The notes beneath the pieces were generated by a model that had not been told where the DNA came from, made no database searches, and was given only the letters and a program-made list of their open reading frames with translations. Made by a program: the position numbers and the translations under genes. A stretch of 64,000 nt of DNA from Jacaranda mimosifolia (lineage: Eukaryota; Streptophyta; Magnoliopsida; Lamiales; Bignoniaceae): NCBI GenBank assembly GCA_018894105.1, contig CM032129.1:32195468-32259467 (forward strand), written 5' to 3'. Below are positions 35,310-47,536 of the stretch, piece by piece; within the stretch, counting starts at the first letter, position 1; each line of letters begins with the position of its first letter.

Positions 35310-37075
35310 TTATTGTAAAGCAAATAAACTAGTGTAATTAATTCTATATTTTAATTGATATTTCATATTTTATTCTATGTTTACATGTATGAAATATTCT
35401 TTAAAAAAATATTTAGTTATAAATTAATACCTCCTCAAAGTTGGTAGCCTCCCGATCTAGTGCTACTAGATTTCTTACATAGACATCTATTTGAACATAT
35501 AACGATTTAAATAATAAACTTACATGTATAGTTGGAGAACATTTGTTTTGGAGTTGTCGGAGTGCTTTTCAATTCCTGTAATACTATACAAATTAAGTAT
35601 ATTTAATTTCAATTCAATTTTTTTTTTTGAAATAATGTTATAAATGACGAAATTTATTCTTTCAACAAATCAATCGTATTCTATTATGAAATCAAATAAA
35701 TTAAAGTACAAACGACACAATCAGATGTACATAAAATGCACAAAGGAACCCATTCGGGTTCGAACTCGACAAAAAAAAACCCCTCCCCTAGGGGGAACTA
35801 AAAAGAAAAAAAGTTATATGTCAACAATTAATTTCTTTCCTTAATTCAAAAAGTATTAATTCGTTATATTATCTATTACGGGCTTGTTTGCTTTGAATTA
35901 TTAAATCAGATATATTCTTTTATTTAATTGAACATTATATATATTTTATTAAATGAAAATTTATAATGATATTTTCGACCAGGTAATGGTTTATTCAAAT
36001 ATGAGATGCCCACACTTAGGTGGAATATTTTCGTCCAGACACCAACTAATGGAGAAAAAATGCGCTTATTAGTCCAAAATAAGGCCTCAATCAAATAGGA
36101 GAGGAAGAGTTGATGGGTAGTAGAAACAGGGATGACACATGGATGATGCTAATGTAGATGCTGGTAGGAAAATTGCATTTGAATTCTATATTTCAATTTT
36201 TTTTTTTTTTAATATTCATTCACAATTAAATATTTTTATAAAAAAATAATCAGTATATATAATATGAAATAGAAGATGAAACATTAAAAATGTTGGATTT
36301 ACTGTCCGCCTCATCCTTTTGATTCAGGACTAACCACCCAACTTATGTTGTTTATGAGTGCAGCCACCTCAAACCGACCGTAACTTTATATGATGTTTTA
36401 CGCTGCCAAATATTTAAGAAAATAAAATTATGTCTCTACTAATAGTTATGGCTTTTAGCTTAATAATAAATATTTGATCCTAATAATTAAAATCAAAGCA
36501 ATGTCATGAGCCCAAGTCCTCAAATTGTTGCTAGGGGGTTTGATTGTTAGTTTTGTTCCAACAATCTAAAAAGAAATAAAGTTGCTCTACTATTCCATAA
36601 GGATGACAGTGGGGCGGGTTAGGCTCGCCCCATATCCCATCCTAAAAATGGCAAAATTACCCACCCCAATAAGTACTCAGGGGAAATTTCTCATGGCAGA
36701 GCAGATTCGGGAGAATTTTCTCCCTGTGGAGACGGGGATAGTTTAGTCCCCGAAATGCTAAACGGGGCAGAGGCAACGATCACAGTCTCCATCCTCGAGA
36801 GCACCAGTTACCCATCTAAATAATTAAATTATTATTGTCATATATATATATGTATATCAAACCCTATTTTTATTCATTTTATTTCATCCTTTGCATTCCG
36901 CTCTCCTTGTGTCCGTGGCACCCCCACCTCTTTTGAGGAATTGAAATTTTTTTATGCATTTTTAGAAATTTATATTTATATATTATTTATCTTTTAATAT
37001 TTTATTGTAAAATATAATTAAATATCGTGTGTTATGTACTTATATTTGATATTTTTTTAATTTTGAAAGTAATTT
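35310..37075. other. Intergenic DNA with element remnants
   Basis: No gene recognised. Contains the second copy of the 34.4-kb block (about 35880-36035), a piece related to the foldback MITE family (36180-36290), and a GC-rich patch at 36600-36830 ('gtggggcgggttaggctcgc') that looks like the terminal region of a repeat. A related GC-rich patch lies in the duplicated segment near 37190-37270 and 38740-38820. Confidence 0.45.
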
Positions 37076-37079
37076 ACAT

Positions 37080-38595
37080 TATTGAAAAATTTTAATACTT
37101 TTTTTATTTTTAAATTTTTTTACGAATTTAATAAAATTTTAAATAAAACTCGTAAGTACATGTGGATATCGATCTCCCAGTGGGAAAGTGGGGACAGTGT
37201 GGGGGCCATTTTCACTTCATAGGGGCGAGGGGTATCCCCACCCCTTCCTCGCCTTGTTCCATTGGGTTGGCGGATTTAACCCATTAAGTCAAAAAAAATT
37301 AAAAAAATTGAAATCAGTCAATAAAAACATCAAATAAAATCACTTGACAACAATTAAAATTCAAGTTTCAGGTACAAAAATAAAAAAATTCATTTATATA
37401 AGATAAGATTTTATAAGCAAAATAGGAGATAAAAATAGAATAAAAGTAATAATCAGCACAACATCCAAATTTTTATACATTGTGAGTTCGACAGTAAACT
37501 GAAACAAAAAAATAAACTCAAAATTTTTAAGTCCAACAAACTTCCACCATATAGTTCTTATCCCCATCTAAATTAACCCATCTCACATTCTGCAACATCT
37601 TTCTCTTTATTGGGCATAGTTGGACATTATTTTTAATTCAAAAAATATAAAATAAATTATATATAATATATTTATTATTATTATTATGTATATAATATTT
37701 ATATGAAAGGGGTGGCGGGACAGGTTTGGGACGGGATCGTTAAATCCCATACACCATCCCAAATAATTCAAATTAAAAAAATTTGTTTCATACTTCATTA
37801 AGTTGCCTCAAATCCATTCTATTTGAGATGAATCGAGCTCGAATTCGAATTTTGTCCCCCATTCACTGCCATTCCTACTATTCCATGCTAAATTCTATAC
37901 CGACAAACAATAGTCGGCAGCTGAAAAATAAATGGCAGCCAAATGTATTGAATATAGCTGGTACTAGTCATAGTCATACCTTCAATTTGACACGTCACTT
38001 TCTTTTTCTTTTTTTTTTGCATTAATAGCACAAGTACAGATACAGGAGAGAGCTTTTTTCGCACAGAGGGAGAAAATATTGTCTGTGGCGTAGTGCAGCG
38101 ATGGCACCTGAGCTAACGAAGCTAGGCGGCTCTGCTAAGGTGCCTATTGTCCAAGAACTGGCCAAGGAGAAATTATCCACTGTTCCGCCGAGATACGTGC
38201 TCCAGCCTGATCATGATCGAAATCATCTCATTTACTCTGGTCTTTCTTCCTTGCCTGAAATCCCGTCGTTGACACGCGAAAGTTGTTGGATAAAGATTTA
38301 ATGGATTTGGAGCTTCAGGTGCCGCATAATGCATGCCAGGAATGGGGTTTTTTTCAGGTACTTGTCCTTCATATATAGCTCGAAATATTGAAAGACTAGC
38401 TTAATATATAGAAAAATTACGATTGAATAGATATATTTTTCGAGAAAGTGTTGAGTAGATAGATATATTTGTTTCGATACTTAATAGTATAGAAAACCAC
38501 AGTGTAGTCGTGTTTATTCTTTTGTACTGACATATTCTTTCATATTATTGATTCTCTCAATCTAAGCCAATCGATCCATTAACGTACTTTTTTTT
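37080..38595 (+). repeat. Tandem duplication covering promoter and exon 1, first copy
   Basis: This segment and 38620-40095 are homologous throughout: GC-rich patch, AT-rich stretch, 'gggtggcgggacaggtttgg' type block, leader, exon 1 and the first part of intron 1. The offset is 1504 bp at the start codon and 1545 bp near the left end. The first copy stops in intron 1 near 38590, so exons 2-4 were not duplicated. Confidence 0.88.
38101..38357 (+). pseudogene. Exon-1-only copy of an SRG1-like dioxygenase
   Basis: 257 bp against 258 bp in the neighbouring intact gene (39605-39862). The frame opens '[20 protein letters not shown]' and follows the family until a single-base deletion near 38264 ('atcccgtcg' against 'atccctgtcg'), then ends early at the TAA near 38301. 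The splice donor (cag|gtactt) is kept, but no exon 2 follows before the next copy begins. It could be transcribed from its duplicated promoter, even spliced onto the downstream exons, but would not encode the normal protein. Confidence 0.85.
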
Positions 38596-38619
38596 TTTTT
38601 TGCTAACATATTTTTTCAT

Positions 38620-40095
38620 ATTATTGGAAAAGTTTTAATACTTTTTTTTTATTTCTAAATTTTTTTATGAGTTTAATAAAATTTTAAATAAAACTCATGG
38701 GTACCCGTGGATACCGATCTCTCGACGAGAAAGTGGGGATAGGGCAGGGGCCATTTTCACTTCGTGGGGGCAGGGGACTATCCCCGCCCCGCCCCGTCGA
38801 GTTGGCGGGTTTAACCCACTAAGCTGAAAAGAATTAGAAAAATTGAAATCAGTCAATAAAAAAATCAAAATAAAATCACTTGATAACAACTAAAATTCAA
38901 ATTTTAAGTACAAAAATAAAAAATTCATGCAAATAAGATAAGATTTTATAAATTAAATAGGAGATAAAATAGAATTAAAGTAATAGCCAACACAACATCC
39001 AAATTTGTATATATTGTGAGTTTGATAATAAACTAAAATAACAAAACCTAAAATTTTTAAGTCAAACAAACTTCCAGCATATGGTTCGTATCCCTATCTA
39101 AATTAATTCATCTCACATTCTTCAACATCTTTCTCTTCATCGGGCATAGTTGGATATTATTTTTAATTAGAAAAATATAAAATAAATTATATATAATATA
39201 TTTATTATTATTATGTATATAATATTTATATGGAAGGGATGGCGGGGCAGGTTTGGGACGGGGTCGTTAAATCCCATACACCATCCCAAATAATTCGAAT
39301 TAAAAAAATCTGTTCCATTCTATTTGAGATGAATCGAGAATTTTGTCCCCACCCATTGCCATTCCGACTATTCCATGCCAAATTCTATACCGACAAATAA
39401 TAGTCGGCAGTTGACAAATAAATGGCAGCCAAATGTATTGAATATAGCTGGTACTAGTCATGGCCACATCTTCAATTTGATATGTCACTTTCTTTTCTTT
39501 TCTTTTTTTTTTGTGATGAATTGCATAATAGCACAACCACAGATAAAGGACAAGAGCTTTTTTCGCATAGAGGGAGAAAATATTGTCTGTGGCATAGTGC
39601 AGCGATGGAACCTAAGCTAACGAAGCTAGGCGGCTCTCTTAAGGTGCCTATTGTCCAAGAACTGGCCAAGGAGAAATTGTCCACTGTTCCGCCGAGATAC
39701 GTGCGCCAGCCTGATCACGATCGAAATCATCCCATTTACTCTGGTCTTTCTTCCTTGCCTGAAATCCCTGTCGTTGATATGCGAAAGTTGTTGGATAAAG
39801 ATTTAATGGATTTGGAGCTTCAGGTGCTGCATAATGCATGCCAGGAATGGGGTTTTTTTCAGGTACTTGTCCTTCAGATATAGCTCAAAATATTGAAAGA
39901 CTAGCTTAATATTTAAAAAAATTACGATTGAATAGATATATTTTTCGAGAAAGTGTTGAGTAGATAGATATATTTGTTTCGATATTTAATATAGAAAATC
40001 ACAGTACAGTCGTATTTATTCTTTTGTATTAATATATTCTTTCATATTATTGATTCTCCGAACCTAAGCCAATCGATCCACTAACATACTTAGAA
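38620..40095 (+). repeat. Tandem duplication covering promoter and exon 1, second copy
   Basis: Second copy of the 37080-38595 segment; it leads into the complete gene. The right edge of homology ('aacatactta', about 40093) is also the left edge of a putative MITE in intron 1. Confidence 0.88.
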
Positions 40096-43000
40096 GGTAT
40101 TTGGTGCTAAGTTTTTTAATCATATTTTTGTTAATAATTTGGATAAAATGAAATTTGAGAACTTATAAAATGTTAATAATAATATTTTTGTGATTGATAT
40201 AGTTAAAGTTGAAGGAATCTATTAAGATTTTTAAAATAATTTAGAAACTACTTTATTTTTTTAATAAAGAGGTTTTTATAAGATCTTAAAATCATATTTT
40301 GGAAATTTATAAGTTTTTCTCTATAAAACTTTACCAAATACTTTATAATATTTTATAAGTTCTCAATCATTTTAAAAATATTTTTAAATCTACTAGCTAG
40401 CTAATCACTAATCAAGATTAACGATTGTATCGTTTCCTCTTGGAGTACACTTTGAACCAATGAGAAATAGATTGAAGTTATAATTTCATTTGTTCTGTGA
40501 CTAATGTTATGTTTGGACTAAGCAATTACTCAGAAAGGAAAAATGAAAATGTGCAAACATCAAAATGAAAAGTTATACTTTTTGAAGCATGAAAAAAAAT
40601 TATTTGACATTTTTTTTGTTAAAATCCAAAGTCCAAACATAAGGTAAAAATTATCTTGAATGGTTTTAGTAAATTTAGGAGTATAATTTTTGTATGGAAC
40701 AATTATGTTGCAGTTGATCAACCATGAAGTGGACTTTGCAGTGGTGGAGAAAATGAAGTTAGAAATCCAAGAATTCTTCAATCTCCCAATAGAAGAAAAG
40801 AGCAAGTTCAGTCAGGAGGCAGGGGACATAGAGGGCCATGGGCAAGCCTTTGTTGTATCAGAAGAGCAAAAGCTTGACTGGGCAGACCTCTTTTACATAG
40901 TCACCTCACCTACTTACCTCAGAAAGCCCCACTTAATTCCCAAGCTTCCCGCCACATTCAGGTACTAGCAAATCTTCTCACCTTAATTATCTTTACAAGT
41001 TAAATAGTGGCAACAACAATATTTAAATTATCACTATTGATAATTAGTAATGAACTTACGGTGGCAACCTAGAACTATAAAAACTGACACTATAATTTGT
41101 GACAAGAATTTTTTTGTTTCTATGTTGCACCGTAGAGGTGTCACTCAATTGTCAATAGTGACAACTTAAAACATTAGCTTTTGTCCTTATTAAGTCGTAC
41201 TGTGACAAACTAAAAATTACTTTTGCTTAAAAAATATCATTAGTAACAAGATAAGAATTATTGTCATTTATTATTTTGTCACCAATATTATAATTGTTTT
41301 AGTAATATCAGAATATATAGCATATATTGGTGATCATTGGATATATCCAATCCGATCAACCCGACAATCCAAATCGAATCAATTAAATTGGTTCGGTTTG
41401 GATCAGATAATCAGGTTTGATCGGGTAAAATTCGATTAAACCCGATTACATTTGGTTTAGTTCTTGAATTCATGCGTACTTACCTAACTCGACCCGATCA
41501 TTTAATTACAATAAATAATAATTTATTTTTAAAAAAAATTATAACTTTTGTTATTTATATTTAAATTTAATATTCAACTTAGATTTGGATTTGGGATATT
41601 TTATATTATCAATTATGACTTGTGGTAAAAAATGAGATAATTTGTAACAATTATGACTTGCGGTATTCAGGTGCAATACTGTGTGCTTTTGAGTTTTGAT
41701 GAATATTTTGAAAGTAATTTGATTGTTTTGATTTCCTAGTTAAAAAATTAAAGAAATTGCAATTAGTGCTTTCTTCTCCTCCTCCTCCTCCTTTTTTGTC
41801 TTTTTTTTTTTTTTTACCCAATTTCCCAAGTCAAACCAACCGATCTAGATAGGGTTGGTTTGGTTTGGATTCAGGAAATGAAAACTATAAAGCTCGAACC
41901 AACCCGACCCATGAACACCCCTAACATATATAGCCATGATTCAATTATGAATTAGCTCGGTGAGCAACTAATCTTAGTGCTCACCAAATTAAACTCGTTG
42001 TAGAGATCAACATCGGTCTCAAACAAACAATTCCTAATTGATGATGCTCAGTTCCTAAGCTCCAGCCTAAACACAACTAACGGTTTACGTACATTATTTT
42101 AGTTTATTTTTATTTTTATTTATTTATTTTTTTGGGTATTTCCAGGGATGCCGTAGAAGCATATTCATCAGAACTGAAAATTCTTGCCATGAATATTCTA
42201 GACCTAATGGCAAAAGCTCTACACATGAAATCCGAAGACATGAAAACGCTGTTCGAGGAAGGGATGCAGTCAATGAGGATGAATTACTATCCTCCCTGTC
42301 CCCAACCGGAGCTCGTCACGGGCCTCTCCCCTCACTCCGATGCGGTGGGGCTCACAATTCTCCTCCAAATCAATGAAATCGAAGGCCTCCAGATCAAGAA
42401 AGATGGAATCTGGATTCCTGTTTCTCCACTCCCTGATGCGTTTGTCGTCAATATTGGAGATATCTTGGAGGTAATATTGCAATTGTCTTTGTCAAAGTTT
42501 TCAAACCATTGAATATTGTTCGGATCGTTCAACAACTATATTGTTGGGTTGGCCCATTTGTAGTCCATAGGTGTCATTCTCTAATTAGTGAGATTTAACC
42601 CAAAATTAAAGTAAGTTGGCGTACTGAATAGTCTATTTGTTTAGTGGCATCGTCCTAACACATATACGTTTGAGGTTTAGGTTTCAAATTCTAACAAACT
42701 TTAGGAGTATGTCGGTAAATAAAAAAAAGACCGTTGAAATTTTTAGTAACAACTCAAGTCTTAAATTAATAGGAGTCAAAAAAATCAAGATAATAGTACA
42801 TTAAATCAATGAAAAGCAAAGAATTGGGATCTAATATGAAATTAAGATAGGTTTAATATAACGAGGTCAGCAAAAATCCTTCAACTTTAAATCAATAGAG
42901 TCAAAGGTCGGGACAATAGTGCAATATATCAAAAACATATCTTTGAAGTTATGTGAGTTGGGGTATTTGTATGAGAATGTTAAGGTGGACCTCCCATTTC

Positions 43001-43892
43001 AAATTAGCCGTCACTAGGGGTGCAATCGAATTGAGTCGAGTCGAGTCAGTCAAGTTTGGACAAAATTTTCGAGCTCAAGTTTGACGAGTCTAAAATTTTA
43101 AACTCGATATCGGCTCGACAACAATTCGAACTTAGCTCGATAAAGCTCAAATTGACGAATGAATTGTAAAAAAGTGCAGACTCGAGCTCGAGCTCGATTT
43201 TGAGGTAGAACTCAAAATAATATATATATATAATATTTATTAAAAAAATTAAAAATAAAATTTAATTATATATTGGCTCGTGAGCCTCGAATTACCTAGA
43301 TATAGACGGCTCGAGATCAGTTCAAATTTGAGCTCGAATTATTTTGAGCTCAAGTCGAACTAGCTCGTAAGTCGGTTCGAATCGTTTGCAGCCCTAGCCG
43401 TATTCTAAGGATGATGCCACATATTTTCAATCAATGACTAAGAGAATGAGTTATTGATCGGTTTTAGATTCTAATGGAACTTGACAGTTAACTCGCGCAA
43501 AAGTATATTCATCTTAGAGTATAGCCGTATAGGAGAATTGTTTTTAAGTAACAAAGGCAGGATAGGATGGTCTTTCCTTTATTTTACCTTATCAAATTGG
43601 AAGCCATCAAATTCCAATAATACTGAGACAACGTGAATTGAATTGGCAGATCGTGACTAATGGTGCTTATCGGAGCATTGAGCACAGAGCAATCGTCGAC
43701 TCCAGAAATGAAAGGCTCTCCGTCGCCACATTTCTCAGCCCGAAGCTGGATGGCGATTTAGGTCCGGCACCAAGCCTCGTCAACCCTGAAAACCCAGCTA
43801 AATTCAAGAGGATTGGGGTGGCTGAATATTTTAGGGGATATTTCTCGCGGGAACTCGTCGGGAAATCATACGTCGACGTCATGAGGATTTAG
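39605..43892 (+). CDS. 2-oxoglutarate/Fe(II)-dependent dioxygenase, SRG1-like (third locus)
   Basis: Exons 39605-39862, 40714-40961, 42146-42470, 43650-43892 with GT-AG introns in the same phases as copy A; 357 residues. Contains '[10 protein letters not shown]', '[10 protein letters not shown]', '[15 protein letters not shown]', '[11 protein letters not shown]', iron ligands His232, Asp234 (SPHSDAVGL) and His289 (SIEHRA), and the 2-oxoglutarate-binding Arg299-x-Ser301. All catalytic residues are present. It is clearly divergent from copies A/B, so it is an older paralogue rather than part of the recent duplication. The start ATG aligns with the family N-terminus; upstream in-frame sequence is leader. 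Introns hold several hAT-type MITEs. Substrate unknown; specialised-metabolism oxidation is an inference from the family. Confidence 0.92.
40090..40400. mobile_element. Putative MITE in intron 1
   Basis: Inverted motifs 'aaggtatttggtgctaag' near the left and 'tttaccaaatactttataa' near the right of an AT-rich block absent from the exon-1-only copy. No clear target duplication. Confidence 0.35.
41328..41923. mobile_element. hAT-type MITE in intron 2
   Basis: Ends 'ttggtgatcattgg' and 'ccatgaacacccctaa' are imperfect inverted repeats. Flanking 8-mers gcatatat (41320-41327) and acatatat (41924-41931) match at 7 of 8. The interior is rich in 'aacccgac/ggttcggtt' motifs typical of hAT subterminal regions. 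No coding capacity. Confidence 0.6.
43015..43396. mobile_element. hAT-type MITE in intron 3
   Basis: 382 bp with ends 'taggggtgcaatcgaa' and 'ttcgaatcgtttgcagcccta' (inverted). Inner 'gctcgagctcga' repeats form extensive hairpins. Flanking 8-mers gccgtcac and gccgtatt agree at only five positions, so the duplication is decayed. Confidence 0.65.
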
Positions 43893-44050
43893 AGTACGGC
43901 ATAGTGTGTGTGGTGTGTGTACATATCTATATAGCAGTGCATCTAAGTTATTTTTATATATCATTTTAATGTAATAATAATTCATGTAATAAGTTGAAAA
44001 AGTCTATGCAATTTGTGGAATAATGAGTGAGTCTTGCGATAAAGTATCAC

Positions 44051-44371
44051 TAAGAGTGTAAACGAGGTTAGTTGAGCCCAAATTTAACAAACTCAAGCTC
44101 GACTCATTAAATAAACGAAGGCTCAGACGAGCTTTATCGCGATAAGGCTTATCATAGAGAAGTAGAAGAGCTCGATTCATATAAGTTCATATAAACTCGA
44201 TTTCATATCGATTTGGATTAGTTCGAGCGCATTTAAACTCAAAATAAAATCTATAAAAAGCTTATTTAGGCTCGCAAACTTTTTGAGTCAAATATTATTG
44301 AGCTCGACTTGGCTCATTTCACTAACAAGCTCGAACTGTTTACGAATCATCTCCTCTTATTTACACACTTA
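44051..44371. mobile_element. hAT-type MITE downstream of the dioxygenase
   Basis: 321 bp with ends 'taagagtgtaaacgagg' and 'cctcttatttacacactta', and exact 8-bp duplication agtatcac (44043-44050 and 44372-44379). The interior is rich in 'gagctcga' motifs like 43015-43396. It begins about 160 bp after the stop codon, so it may lie in the 3' UTR or just beyond. Confidence 0.85.
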
Positions 44372-44379
44372 AGTATCAC

Positions 44380-45230
44380 GCAAAACTTTGAAATTTGATT
44401 TGTTTTTCAACAATATTAAAATATTGATAAAATATTGAAGTTGAATTAGTTCTATGAAGAAAAATATTGTCGTCGCTCAATTATATTGATAAAATTATAG
44501 CGATAAATACGTATATTATGTTATTGAATAGTATATTATCACTGAAAGGAAAAAAAAAATAGTAACGAAATAGTGAATGATATTGCAAAAAGTTGTCACT
44601 AATATTACGTGACAAAATAATTAGTTTCAAATTTTTGTGACAACTTAATGATAATAAAAATTTGGTCACAAATTAATTATAGTCTGACATTTATTGTCAC
44701 CAAGGTGTTACTATATGTGTGTCATCAATTATCATTAGCAACTAAAAATATGAGTTGTTGTCACAATTAATTCATATTATGACAAAATAAAAATTATTGT
44801 TGTTTAATATATATTATTAGTAACAATTTTTACATGATCAGTGATTAATTTATTACTAACATTATACTTTTTTTACGGTGATTTTAATTTTTAATGAAGA
44901 AAATCTTTTTGATGAATAATGAATCATAATAACAAAACACAACCCCACGTTGAATGAAACGGCCCATATTTCTTCAACCAACTTTCATGTGATCGCGACC
45001 TTTGAAGGCCCAAATGCGGGCAAAGACGTGGGCTTCCATTATTCTCCCGATGGATCTAGAAAGCCACCTTTTATAAATATTTATTAGTGGTAGTATTATT
45101 GCAAAAACTCTAAAATCCAAAAATTTAGTCCAAAATTATGAGAAAATAATTGGCACTATCTCCCCCCAATATCATAACCTAATTATTGCAACTAATGAAG
45201 CTTGCTTTGGCAAAATTTTAAAAAAAAATT
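44380..45230. other. Intergenic DNA with CACTA-like subterminal motifs
   Basis: The stretch 44470-44880 is full of 'gtgacaa/ttgtcac' motifs; a similar stretch lies in intron 2 of the preceding gene at about 40990-41320. These resemble subterminal repeats of CACTA elements, but I see no CACTA terminus, so they are left as unclassified remnants. No gene. Confidence 0.45.
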
Positions 45231-45573
45231 GGGAATGTTTTGTTGTGTTTTTTATTTGATTTTATTATGTGTTTTAGGAGAATTAATTATTGGATAATGT
45301 AAAAAATATTTTTTGGTATGTTTGTTTATGTTTTGATGAAGATATTTTTTTTACTGTAGAAGTCAAAATCAATGTTTTTTAATTGGGTTTTTAGGGTGAA
45401 AATAGAATTGAGTGATTTTTTAATATTAAAATAATAATAATAAAATATATATTATGTATATATAATATATGTATGTATATATTGGAGAATGTGAGTTTTG
45501 AAGGAAAAATGTGCGTTTTTTAGAATAGCAATAAAATATATATTATTTTGGAAAACCATAACCAAACATTTCC
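45231..45573. mobile_element. MITE, 'GGGAATGTTT' family
   Basis: Starts 'gggaatgttttgttgtg' and ends 'cataaccaaacatttcc' (inverted). Same internal order as 46081-46546 and as the ends of 58826-63029 ('ggtatgtttgtttatg', 'tttttactgtagaagtcaaa', 'aatatatgtatgtatat'). Confidence 0.7.
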
Positions 45574-46080
45574 TTTGATTTTTACATAAAAGTTAATATT
45601 TATAATAGTTAATCTATATAAAATTGACGCTATTGATCAATAATCGAGTGGCATAACCGTCACACTTATATGTTTGAAATTTCGAGTTTGAATTCAAATG
45701 AACTTCTAGTGTGAGAATGGGCTTATTAATATATATATATATATATAATTAATTTTATTAATTATAAATTTCCAAAAGCTACATTTTTTATAAATCTTTT
45801 AAAATGTTAATAATAACATTTAGATAACCTAAAATTAAATTTTGAATTTCTACATGATATCATCAAGAATGTTTTATTTCTTTCCTTTTTTTTCTTTTAA
45901 TGAAAGTGTAAATATGCTTTTATGTCATTTACGTCCACGTTAACTGACAACCACGTACTAGGTTTTCTGTATGTGCTTTTTGCTGCATTCTAACTTTAAA
46001 ACCCTACCTATGCAAGTAATCAATACCACGATTTAAATTCAAATATCGATGGCGGTTTCTCCCAAAAGTGAAAAGCTTAG

Positions 46081-46546
46081 GTAATGTTTGGTTATGTTTT
46101 ATGTCAGATTTTGATATGTGTTTTGAGAGATGAATATTGTAAGTGGAATCGGGAAATTTGAAATCGTGTTGAAAAATGCAATGAATTTTTTATTATATTT
46201 TGGAGAATAGTTAAAAATTTATTTTGAATAGTATTTGTATGTTTGTTTTTATTTTGATTAGAGATATTTTTTATTGTAGCAGTCAAATTAATATTTTTTT
46301 TAATTAAATTTTTGAGATGAAAATAAAATTAAATATTTTTTTATTTTAAAAATAACAATAAAATATATATGATGCATATGTGTATATATATTGAAAAATG
46401 GGAAAGTTTTGGGAATAATAAAGGATATGAGAAGATATTTTAGGAAAACTTATTTTAAAATTTTGGAGGATAAATGAATATATGTTTAATTATATTTCAT
46501 CAAAATAAATTTGTTTTAGGGAAACATAAGTACATAACCAAACATT
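46081..46546. mobile_element. MITE, 'GGGAATGTTT' family
   Basis: Left end 'ggtaatgtttggttatg' and right end 'cataaccaaacattcc' are inverted. The interior shares 'gtatgtttgtttttattttg' and 'tattgtagcagtcaaat' with the two other copies. No coding capacity. Confidence 0.7.
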
Positions 46547-46559
46547 CCTTTAAAATCTT

Positions 46560-47536
46560 AACCAACCAAAAGGGGCCAAAAAAAAAAAAAAAAAAAAAAG
46601 AAGAAGAAGAAAGTATATTAATAAAAGTGGGAAATGGTCCAAATGGACGAATTGAGATTTCAAAAGGATTCTCTATTTATAATATTTCATAATTCTTTTG
46701 TTGTGAATCATATTTGAAATTGATATATAAATCTACCTAAATTTGAAATCTTAGCTAAAAAACTAAATAAATTGATATATATATTTTTTTATTTATCTAT
46801 GGAATCGATATTTATTTTTGTTTGTAATAAAACTACAATATTTAAGACATCCAATAACAAATATCATAAATAAAATTATGGATTAATAGAGAATCGCGAT
46901 AAATGTATATCTTTAGGTAAACCTTACATTTTAAATTTTACTGATCACTAATAATTGTTTTAACTTTTTTTTGTCATTCTCACCCAACAATTTTAAACAA
47001 TTATATACTTCTCCTAAATTTGTTTAATCGATATCTCATAAATATTATTTGAATAATTTTATATTTGATATATTGTGAAATCTTCACAAATTCCTATACA
47101 ATAAATTTAAATTGACATAACAAATATATGATAAAAAAAAAATCACAAAATGTGGCATGAATCATGTTTGTCTTACAAGGGGTGGAGGGGGGTAATGTGT
47201 TTGGTAAAAATTCAAAAAAGCTGTTCAGCTACCCACAAAGAATATAGATTCTTTTGAAATCCCTCAGACCCCATAACCCCCCCAGCCCCACCCCATTCCA
47301 GCCAACCCAGGCCACCAATCTGTCAGGCCCTTCGTCTCTGTACCATTTTCCCATCATTTTTTGAAATTAATAAAAACAAAAACAGCAAAATTAGATGGAG
47401 AAACTATAGTAGTTGGAAGGGTAATACGCGAGAGGAAGTGGAGAGAAAGAATCAAGAAATTCAGCAGACAGCCCACGATCCAATTTTGCGCCATAGCTGT
47501 AGCCCTCATCAATCAATATTATAAAAATCAAAAATC
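46560..47536. other. AT-rich DNA and leader upstream of the acidic-protein gene
   Basis: Contains an A-rich tract at 46579-46600. From about 47160 the base composition becomes more balanced, with C-rich tracts ('ccccataacccccccagcc'). This is probably promoter and 5' UTR of the gene starting at 47537. The 166-codon frame at 47361-47858 crosses a splice site and is not taken as coding. Confidence 0.5.

Noticed and set aside
36600..37270. GC-rich patches as the two ends of one hAT element
   Set aside because: The ends share only general G/C runs; I could not find matching inverted repeats with an 8-bp duplication.
3722..43892. A biosynthetic gene cluster for a specialised metabolite
   Set aside because: Apart from the tandem dioxygenases and one GDSL gene there is no P450, methyltransferase, glycosyltransferase or other partner enzyme in the window; tandem duplication alone explains the layout.
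45640..45730. tRNA-derived SINE ('gagtggcataaccg' then 'gagtttgaattc')
   Set aside because: The boxes fit poorly and no poly-A tail or target duplication could be seen.
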